The translations under genes were made by a program, and so were the position numbers. From positions 1 through 64,000 of the forward strand of contig CAITVN010000092.1 in NCBI GenBank assembly GCA_903895855.1: 64,000 bases of DNA, in the 5' to 3' direction. The notes under the pieces are model-generated. The model ran no database searches and had not been told where the DNA came from. It saw only the letters and a list, made by a program, of their open reading frames with translations. How positions within the stretch are numbered: the stretch's first letter is position 1; each line of letters opens with the position of its first letter. Source of the DNA: Oligoflexia bacterium. Its GTDB lineage: Bacteria > Bdellovibrionota > UBA1018. Below, piece by piece: positions 58,489 to 64,000 of this stretch.

Positions 58489-59232
58489 TTAAATATACAT
58501 TCCCCCTGAAACTCCGATCACTTCGCCCGTGATATACTGACTAGCCGGTGAGGCCAGAAAAGATACCAGTGCCGCAACATCGGCAGGCGATCCAAAAAAA
58601 CCCAGAGGGATGCCGCGCAGAATCGCTTCTTTTTGCACATCAGTCAAGCTTTCAGTCATCTCAGTCGAAATAAATCCTGGTGTCACTACGTTAACCCTAA
58701 CCCTGCGACTTGCCAACTCTTTTGCCACGCTTTTGCTAAATCCTATCAATCCCGCTTTGGCCGCCGCGTAGGCTGCTTGGCCGGCGTTTCCCATCTCGCC
58801 GACCACCGACGAAATCTGAATGATGCTGCCTTGTCTTTTGCGAATCATTTGTTTGGCGGCAGCGCGGGTGCAAAAAATGGCGCCCTTCAGGTCGACAGAT
58901 AACGTTTTTTCTAGATCTTCGTCTTTCAGGCGTAAAAGTAGACCGTCAATGGTGATTCCGGCGTTGTTGACCAGGGTTGTCAGCGGGCCGTGAGTTTTAG
59001 CTATTTCGTCAAAAGCGGCATCGACTTCGCTAGAGACCGAAACATTGAACTGAATACTTTTCGCGCTTCCGCCGAGGGCAGTGATTTCGCTCACCACTTG
59101 TTCAGCGCGCTCTTTATTTGACTGATAATTGACCCAAACGAGATGGCCCGAGCGAGCCAGGTGTTTTGCGATCTCGGCACCGATACCGCGAGAGGCCCCA
59201 GTGACCAGTGCGTTTGGTTTGGCTTCACTCAT
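58489..59232 (-). CDS. fabG: 3-oxoacyl-[ACP] reductase
   Basis: 247 aa short-chain dehydrogenase. NADPH site TGASRGIGAEIAKHL, NNAG, catalytic Ser in IQISSVVGEMGNAGQAAY with YAAAK (Tyr and Lys), then VTPGFISTEM. ATGA overlap with fabD. Reduces 3-oxoacyl-ACP in chain elongation. Confidence 0.96.
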   Translation of the reverse strand: MSEAKPNALVTGASRGIGAEIAKHLARSGHLVWVNYQSNKERAEQVVSEITALGGSAKSIQFNVSVSSEVDAAFDEIAKTHGPLTTLVNNAGITIDGLLLRLKDEDLEKTLSVDLKGAIFCTRAAAKQMIRKRQGSIIQISSVVGEMGNAGQAAYAAAKAGLIGFSKSVAKELASRRVRVNVVTPGFISTEMTESLTDVQKEAILRGIPLGFFGSPADVAALVSFLASPASQYITGEVIGVSGGMYI

Positions 59233-60305
59233 ACAGAATTTCCCGCCTTCTTGGCTGTGAGTAACTCTTCAAGTGACTTGAGCGATTTGACATCTGAAAC
59301 CGAAATCATCTGAAGTCGTTTAGAGTTTCGCCTGGCTAGGCCGGTCAGCACTCGTCCGGGCCCGCACTCAATGCCCACAATGGGTTGGCTATCGTCGCCT
59401 TGTTGGGCACTGCCCTGGGTACCCGCTCCTTGCGATTGAATGAGGGTCTGTAAGCTCTGAGACCAGAGAACCGGATGGTCAATTTGTTCTTCGAGTAAGT
59501 CTAGAATCAGTCCGGGCTCAGTGATGATGCGTGCGTTCGCGTTTGCAATATAGGCACAATCCAGTTTTCGAGGCACTTCGTTTGAAAGAGCGGTTTCGAA
59601 AACCTCTCGCATGCGTTCTCTTGCCGGCTTCATGAGTCGACAATGAAACGGGGCACTGACGTTCAGGCGAATCGCTTTTGCGCCAGAGTATTCAGTATCT
59701 GTCTGACAGAGTGATTCGACGGCTTCGACGGCGTCGAGTGATCCCGCTACGACGATTTGGCCTGGTGAATTGAAATTTGCCGGCTCGACAATGCATTCGG
59801 TTGTTAAAGCGGCTCCGGTCTTGTCGCGATTTAAGAGAGCTTGGCGGGTGGCCTTCGCGCAGAGTTCGTTTATTTTTGAATCGTCAAGCCCAATGACAGC
59901 AGCCATCGTGCCTTCGCCACTAGGAACGGCCGATTGCATGGCTAGGCCACGTTCGCGCACCCAGCGCACTGCTGTAGCCAGTTGGAGCGCGTTAGCGGCG
60001 ACGAGAGCTGAGTATTCGCCCAGCGAATGCCCGGCCATGAGATTTAAATTGAGCGGTAGCTCACTTTTTAGAACCCGAAAAACCGCGACTGAGGCCGTGA
60101 GTAAGCAAGGCTGAGTGTTCGCGGTGAGCGTGAGGTCAGATTCGGGTCCATCAAAACAAAGTTTTTTGACATTGAGTCTTGAAGCGTCACTGGCTTCTTC
60201 GAAGGTGTGGCGAACCACCGCAAAGTTTTCATAAAAATCTTTGACCATGCCCACATGCTGCGAACCCTGGCCCGGGAAAAGGCAAAAAAAAGGCGAATGA
60301 TTCAT
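59229..60305 (-). CDS. fabD: Malonyl-CoA--[ACP] transacylase
   Basis: About 358 aa. FLFPGQGSQHVGM lead, catalytic GHSLGEYSAL Ser, and His in SAPFHCRLMKPA. Contains a somewhat long C-terminal part with an Ala/Gln/Ser-rich insertion (SQGAGTQGSAQQGDDSQ). ATG 60305 is at the conserved start; the open frame from 60377 overlaps fabH. Confidence 0.94.
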   Translation of the reverse strand: MNHSPFFCLFPGQGSQHVGMVKDFYENFAVVRHTFEEASDASRLNVKKLCFDGPESDLTLTANTQPCLLTASVAVFRVLKSELPLNLNLMAGHSLGEYSALVAANALQLATAVRWVRERGLAMQSAVPSGEGTMAAVIGLDDSKINELCAKATRQALLNRDKTGAALTTECIVEPANFNSPGQIVVAGSLDAVEAVESLCQTDTEYSGAKAIRLNVSAPFHCRLMKPARERMREVFETALSNEVPRKLDCAYIANANARIITEPGLILDLLEEQIDHPVLWSQSLQTLIQSQGAGTQGSAQQGDDSQPIVGIECGPGRVLTGLARRNSKRLQMISVSDVKSLKSLEELLTAKKAGNSV

Positions 60306-60333
60306 GAGTCTTGTGGGGCTCCTTTTTGTGGTT

Positions 60334-61356
60334 CTACCAACGAAGCAGCAGGCTTCCGGTGGTGAGCCCTGCTCCAAACGCGTCTAATAGAATAAACTGT
60401 CCAGGTTGAATCTTTTGATTGCGCACATTTTCATCTAAAACTGTCGGAATCGTCGCCGCCGAATTATTGCCTCGTCGTTCGATATTCATCAGCATTTTTT
60501 CGAGCGGGAGGTCGAGACGTTTCGCGACTGATTCGATAATTCGCGCATTGGCTTGGTGAGCAATGACCCACGAAATGTCGGCAGTCGTGAGTCGATTTGC
60601 GCTTAAGGCCAGCTCGGCGTATTCGGTCATTGTGCGTACGGCTTCTTTGAAAATTTCGCGACCTTTCATCTGCATTTTGTGGTCTTTGCGTTCAAAAACT
60701 TCGGGTGTCACTTCAACGCGAGATCCGCCAGCGGGAATGTGAAAGAGTTCCCAGAGAGCTCCGTCTGATTTGAGGTGACTGGTATAGATTCTGTGGGGTG
60801 AGTGAGGTGAGGTTTGTTCAACTACTACGGCACCGGCGCCGTCTCCGAATAAAATGCAAGAGCCGCGGTCGTTCCAGTTGGTGAATGCGCTCAGTACATC
60901 AGATCCGATCACGAGCGCGTTTCGAATAAAACCCGTTCGAATCATTTGGTCTGCAAATGACAGCCCAAAAATAAAGCCAGAGCAAGCGGCGTTGAGGTCA
61001 AGTGCCCAGGCTTTTTTGGCGCCGAGGTTTTTTTGAACCCAGCAAGCCGTCGACGGAATGAGTGTGTCGGGGGTACATGTGGCGAGAAAAATGGCGTCGA
61101 TGTCTTCGGGTTTTTTTCCTGCCATTTCAAGCGCCTTGCGGGCTGCTTCAGTGGCTAGGCCCGAGTTCCATTCTGCCGGGTTACTCGAGTTAGAGATGTG
61201 CCTTGAGTGAATTCCGGTTCGCTCTTGAATCCATTCGTCGGTGGTGTCTACGGTTTTAGCAAGCTCACCATTCGTCAAGATTTTTTGAGGAAAGTGTGAG
61301 CCAGTTCCGATGATTCGTGATGCGAAGGCTGAAGGAACTTGAGGTTGTGTTGCCAT
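60334..61356 (-). CDS. fabH: 3-oxoacyl-[ACP] synthase III
   Basis: 340 aa. Starts chain synthesis from acetyl-CoA and malonyl-ACP. IGTGSHFPQ, TDEWIQERTGI, catalytic Cys125 in LNAACSGF, His in WVIAHQANARII, Asn in RRGNNSAATIP. Preceded by rpmF with 130 nt between, where plsX is usually found. Confidence 0.96.
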   Translation of the reverse strand: MATQPQVPSAFASRIIGTGSHFPQKILTNGELAKTVDTTDEWIQERTGIHSRHISNSSNPAEWNSGLATEAARKALEMAGKKPEDIDAIFLATCTPDTLIPSTACWVQKNLGAKKAWALDLNAACSGFIFGLSFADQMIRTGFIRNALVIGSDVLSAFTNWNDRGSCILFGDGAGAVVVEQTSPHSPHRIYTSHLKSDGALWELFHIPAGGSRVEVTPEVFERKDHKMQMKGREIFKEAVRTMTEYAELALSANRLTTADISWVIAHQANARIIESVAKRLDLPLEKMLMNIERRGNNSAATIPTVLDENVRNQKIQPGQFILLDAFGAGLTTGSLLLRW

Positions 61357-61486
61357 TCAAACGGTTATCTCGCTAGTGGTCTTTTCGATCAAGGCGCAAC
61401 CCTGCTTTACCTTAAAACCTGCTCGGTTTGAAAGTGAAAAGGGGACTTCAATGATTGAGCGCCAACAAAACTATCGAAAGCTAGAA

Positions 61487-61690
61487 TTAAGCTTGAACGG
61501 GTAGGTTTGGCTGATTGACTGCGATCACTTGTTTGCCGTCGTAGAAACCGCACTTGCAAACGCGGTGAGGGCGTTTAACGTTGCCACAAGCTGCACAATC
61601 GCTGCTTTCTGGTTTGTCGATTTTGTACGCAGCTGAAAAACGTCGCATATTTCTTCGGCTCTTCGAAACTTTCTTTTTTGGTACGGCCAT
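61487..61690 (-). CDS. rpmF: Ribosomal protein L32
   Basis: 67 aa. MAVPKKKVSKSRRNMRR start and a zinc knuckle with CAAC and CKC cysteines (the zinc-binding form). Typical position between yceD and the fab genes. Confidence 0.96.
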   Translation of the reverse strand: MAVPKKKVSKSRRNMRRFSAAYKIDKPESSDCAACGNVKRPHRVCKCGFYDGKQVIAVNQPNLPVQA

Positions 61691-61800
61691 TTTACTTACT
61701 CCTCGTTTAACTTTCTTGTTTAACTCAACTCGTTAACTAATAACTATCAAAACTCGTTGCCACAATTCAGCTTCGGTTTGAAGTCGAATCGGTGATGCGT

Positions 61801-62484
61801 TTAAGCCTGCTTGACACTCCATTCCTTAAGAATTGAGAGTGGCTTTGACTGAAACAGCTTATCACATGCGCAGCGACCTTTATTAAGATCGGTGCCGCAA
61901 TGAGTGCAAAAACCTTTGCAGGTTTCAGAGCAAAGAGGCTGAAAAGGAACTTCCATTCTCAATTGCTCGGCCACAGTTTCGGCCAGATCAATGAAATCGT
62001 CGGAAATATAGGTTATGTCAAGGTTTTTTGTTGGATCTTCTGGGTCTTCTTGTTTGTGTTCGTGTCTGGCGTAACCGTGAGTTCTCTCGGTCGGGCCTGA
62101 ACCATCTGATTTTAGCGACGCAATGCCAGCCATTGTAGGGTCAGTGCAAAAAATAGAAGAAAGACTAGGCGACACGGGCTTCATAAATTCTTTGGCGCAG
62201 CGGCTACAAATGAGCTCGACTTCGGTTTTGATATTGCCTGTTAGCATGACAATTTCATCGATTCGCCTGAGTGTGAGGTGGCCTTCGATAGCTCGGGGTA
62301 CGAGTGTTTTGGCTGGGGCAACGGGCTGAGTGTTGGGCGTCGATTTTGCTTTGAGGTCAAGAATGACATCAGATTGGTCAAAAGTTTCATCAACTTGCGC
62401 GACGGCTTGTTGAAGCCACGGGGTTTCAGCGGTTAAGTCTAACTCAAATCCTATATCTGGTATTTCTAGCCAATAAACTTTCAT
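61801..62484 (-). CDS. yceD: YceD/DUF177 family protein
   Basis: 227 aa. Conserved CSRC and PLCSETCKGFCTHCGTDLN with a final CAC, a likely zinc site, and LAETVAEQLRMEVPF. DUF177 proteins usually stand before rpmF and have been linked to 23S rRNA accumulation. A ~45-residue Ser/Glu-rich insertion lies before ITYISDDFIDL. ATG 62484. Confidence 0.9.
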   Translation of the reverse strand: MKVYWLEIPDIGFELDLTAETPWLQQAVAQVDETFDQSDVILDLKAKSTPNTQPVAPAKTLVPRAIEGHLTLRRIDEIVMLTGNIKTEVELICSRCAKEFMKPVSPSLSSIFCTDPTMAGIASLKSDGSGPTERTHGYARHEHKQEDPEDPTKNLDITYISDDFIDLAETVAEQLRMEVPFQPLCSETCKGFCTHCGTDLNKGRCACDKLFQSKPLSILKEWSVKQA

Positions 62485-62550
62485 CGGTTGGCGGACCTTA
62501 GCCTGCGAGGGTTGTCTGAGTCAATCAAGAAAATGGGGCCGAATTTGGGA

Positions 62551-62676
62551 TCAATCGTCCAGAACACTGACGCGATGGAAGACCGGTGATTTTTCTTCGG
62601 CCGCCTTGGCATTGTTGAGAGTCGTTAAGATGTTTTCTTGGGTAGTTGAGGCAGCTGGGCATAGTTTTGATCTCAA
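62551..62676 (-). CDS. Possible small ORF or gene remnant
   Basis: 41 codons from TTG 62676 to TGA at 62551. The end (LNNAKAAEEKSPVFHRVSVL) has gene-like composition, unlike the longer overlapping frames. No ribosome site. It may be the C-terminal stub of a gene cut away on its upstream side, next to an accessory region. Low confidence. Confidence 0.3.
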   Translation of the reverse strand: MRSKLCPAASTTQENILTTLNNAKAAEEKSPVFHRVSVLDD

Positions 62677-62946
62677 TTATACGAGAGCTCTGATTGTGCG
62701 AGAGGCAGCGGTAGCCTTGGGGGGAGTAGCACAAGAAATTCCTGGTGGCCATTTTCAGGTACTAGTAAAAACTGACCATCATGCCGGCAGTGCGGGGACT
62801 ACCGTTTCTGCATCTGTCAAAAAACCAAAAATTGGATCAGATAAGTGAAGTGCGAATGCAAGCGAATACATAGCAATAAGGGCTGTTTTTAAATCACTGT
62901 TGTTGGTAGTCAATCCCATCTATCCTTTTGAGGGACACTCCTAAAG
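62677..62946. other. Non-coding junction region
   Basis: No supported gene. Overlapping frames on both strands lack gene-like composition or ribosome sites. This is the junction between the core fab locus and the toxin-antitoxin segment. Confidence 0.5.
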
Positions 62947-63046
62947 CCCGCACGGGCGAGTTATGCGGTATTCAAGCGGCCAAATCAAACTCAATGCGGT
63001 CGTAATCAACGATAGGTTGCTTCACTTTACGTCCATTCACGGTGCA
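62947..63046. repeat. ~100-bp direct repeat, copy 1 (antitoxin 3' end)
   Basis: Begins CCCGCACGGGCGAG and ends in the antitoxin coding region at GGTGCA. Copy 2 is 63751-63851. More than 90% identical by eye. Covers the last 25 codons (with stop) of the antitoxin and the downstream hairpin. Confidence 0.95.
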
Positions 63047-63337
63047 GTTTTTCAGGCGTAGGGCGCCCATTTCTTCGAAGAACAGAACAATCTTGTTCAT
63101 ATTTGACACATCCATCTGGCTTAATTTAGCCAGTTCATAGACTGATTTGGGCTTGAGGGTGAGAATGGTTGAGAGTACTGAAAGGTGTCGAACGAACTTC
63201 TCAAAATCTTTGCGGTCGTCAAAACCAATTTCGTAATGCGTTTTTTTAATTCGCCCTGCTCGGGCGCGGGTTAGGGCGCGTTCAAAATCTTTAACGGTCT
63301 CGCTTGCACTTTTAATTGAAATGATCAACGTTTTCAT
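62972..63337 (-). CDS. TumA-type antitoxin (winged helix, HVO_A0114-like)
   Basis: 121 aa. A helical N-terminus (FERALTRARAGRIKK) leads to a winged helix: LSVLSTILTLKPKSVYELAK (in part), LSQMDVSNMNKIVLFFEEMG, and wing LKNCTVNGRKVKQPIVDYD. The SVYELAKLxxxDxSNxxK pattern is that of antitoxins paired with DUF6516/TumE toxins. Its ATG overlaps the toxin stop by 4 nt. Expected to bind toxin and repress the promoter. Confidence 0.82.
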   Translation of the reverse strand: MKTLIISIKSASETVKDFERALTRARAGRIKKTHYEIGFDDRKDFEKFVRHLSVLSTILTLKPKSVYELAKLSQMDVSNMNKIVLFFEEMGALRLKNCTVNGRKVKQPIVDYDRIEFDLAA

Positions 63338-63624
63338 ATTTTTATTCCTAGGTGTTTAGAGATGAGTGCTACAAAGTCTGCCATCAATGTTGGGACGCTT
63401 CTGAAGTGATACGGCCTTTCACGGTTATCTAAATGGAGGTGGTGTCCTTTGGGGTGGTGGTTATCAAAAAGAACCTTTTGTCCTGTCTTTGAGTTCAGAC
63501 AAATGAGCGAATATTTAATGCGATCTGGATAGCGAACAGGGTCTTCAATTTCAAAAATTTCTAATTCCAAGACGTAGTGGTCATGAATCTTAGACTTTTG
63601 GTGAAAGATCAGGGTGCCCTTCAT
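63334..63624 (-). CDS. TumE-type toxin (DUF6516)
   Basis: About 96 aa from ATG 63624. Family hallmarks: LIFHQKSKIHDHYVLELEIF, IKYSLICLN, FDNHHPKGHHLHLDNRERPYHF and a C-terminal MADFVALISKHLG. TumE toxins are thought to act as RNases in TA pairs. ATG 63624 matches the family start, and the promoter signals upstream place the transcription start at this codon; the longer frame to 63681 would run through the promoter. Confidence 0.83.
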   Translation of the reverse strand: MKGTLIFHQKSKIHDHYVLELEIFEIEDPVRYPDRIKYSLICLNSKTGQKVLFDNHHPKGHHLHLDNRERPYHFRSVPTLMADFVALISKHLGIKI

Positions 63625-63629
63625 ATAGG

Positions 63630-63660
63630 TACTGTAACACCAGTATAGAGACGGTGTCAA
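63630..63660 (-). promoter_or_regulatory. TA promoter with overlapping operator
   Basis: Minus strand: TTGACA (63660-63655), 18-bp spacer, TACAGT (63636-63631). An inverted repeat TACTG/CAGTA (63630-63645) overlaps the -10, fit for autoregulation. Transcription should start at about the A of ATG 63624, making a leaderless mRNA. Confidence 0.55.
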
Positions 63661-63750
63661 CGGTTTCCCTATTGGTGTCACGGCCCGATGAATCCTTGGG
63701 TTAATTTTCCGACGATCACCCCCGCTAAGGGTGCCATAGTCAGAAGGCTA

Positions 63751-63851
63751 CCCGCTCGGGCGAGTTATGCGGTTTTTCATGCTGCCAAATCAAACTCAAT
63801 GCGGTCGTAATCAACGATAGGCTGCTTCACTTTACGTCCATTCACGGTGCA
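63751..63851. repeat. ~100-bp direct repeat, copy 2
   Basis: Second copy of 62947-63046, with a few substitutions and one extra base. It diverges sharply after the GTGCA at 63851. Together the two copies flank the toxin-antitoxin pair. Confidence 0.95.
63777..63851 (-). pseudogene. C-terminal fragment of a second TumA-like antitoxin
   Basis: Encodes the final residues CTVNGRKVKQPIVDYDRIEF plus DLAA and a stop, identical in protein to the intact antitoxin end. Nothing homologous precedes it, so it is a truncated remnant. Confidence 0.85.
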
Positions 63852-64000
63852 TTGGTGTGTAAACGGCAAAAATGGGTAAATGGTAAGGTTCACTTCCAGC
63901 GCAATAAGCGCAACATTTTGGTCCGCTTTTTTTACCCCATGATTTCACAAGACTGAAATTTTTCCGGGCCGACGAGTTAGATTTCTGTCTACCCGAGCAA
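63852..64000. other. Unassigned window end
   Basis: No ORF, tRNA or insertion-sequence end recognised; the 63682-63750 stretch before copy 2 is likewise blank. Confidence 0.5.

Noticed and set aside
62606-62848. 80-aa plus-strand ORF (and a 75-aa frame opposite)
   Set aside because: No ribosome site, TTG start, no recognisable motif, and both strands are open over the same stretch; composition does not favour either.

Overview
This 64 kb window is a gene-dense bacterial chromosome segment of intermediate GC content from a Gram-negative organism. Evidence for Gram-negative: KdsB, many lipoprotein and signal-peptide genes, a small outer-membrane-type beta-barrel, and an AsmA-like protein. The mix of HNH nuclease with a repeat-bearing N-terminus, glycine-tailed RRM protein, paired ArsA-like ATPases, many exported proteins of unknown function and a secreted papain-like protease suggests a Bdellovibrionota-like or other former deltaproteobacterial lineage. 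That placement is inference; no rRNA is present in the window.

Layout. 1-0.1 kb: a 19-bp tandem array cut by the window edge. 0.2-9.4 kb: HNH nuclease, aat, a 5'-nucleotidase lipoprotein, small basic proteins, an RRM protein, a desaturase/oxidoreductase pair, a DUF4442 protein and a Crp/Fnr regulator. 9.4-13.9 kb: TatD, TcdA, two overlapping ArsA/Get3-like ATPases with opposite P-loop defects, and pdxH. 14.0-21.5 kb: a minus-strand operon of four genes, each overlapping the next by 4 nt (AsmA-like protein, small lipoprotein, beta-propeller/TPR protein, CxxCH lipoprotein); this looks like an envelope system I cannot match to a known one. 21.7-31.2 kb: thiL, papain-like protease, an exported protein with an internal J-domain, an ABC-F ATPase, an EEP-fold hydrolase and an exported Fic-domain protein. 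31.3-31.5 kb: a highly structured element with its own -10 box and terminator, a strong unlisted ncRNA candidate. 31.7-40.9 kb: peptidase S51-like protein, a lipoprotein with a DUF6973-like end, a metallophosphoesterase, a divergent SelO-like pseudokinase, TrhA, NagA, a Lys/His-rich repeat protein and unknowns.

41.0-46.8 kb holds an HtrA protease and then a coherent salvage cluster (purine nucleoside phosphorylase, MTA/SAH deaminase, small OMP, class II aldolase, MtnA). These can be chained from methylthioadenosine or 5'-deoxyadenosine through deamination, phosphorolysis, isomerisation and aldol cleavage. 47.0-51.8 kb: thiolase, both subunits of a 3-oxoacid CoA-transferase, gamma-glutamyltransferase and speD, followed by a 415-bp imperfect palindrome. 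52.2-56.6 kb: a receiver protein with an RHH-like tail, kdsB, a GH13 enzyme and class I aldolase, then a second palindrome of 143 bp. 56.7-62.5 kb: the type II fatty-acid locus yceD-rpmF-fabH-fabD-fabG-acpP-fabF, without plsX. 62.5-64 kb: an accessory edge with a TumE/TumA toxin-antitoxin pair between 100-bp direct repeats.

Two themes recur. At least two genes (a zinc-ribbon ORF at 5441 and tatD near 9402) lack any ATG/GTG/TTG start although conserved motifs demand one. Spaces between convergent genes are either absent (3' ends overlapping by 4 to 46 nt) or filled by long imperfect palindromes.
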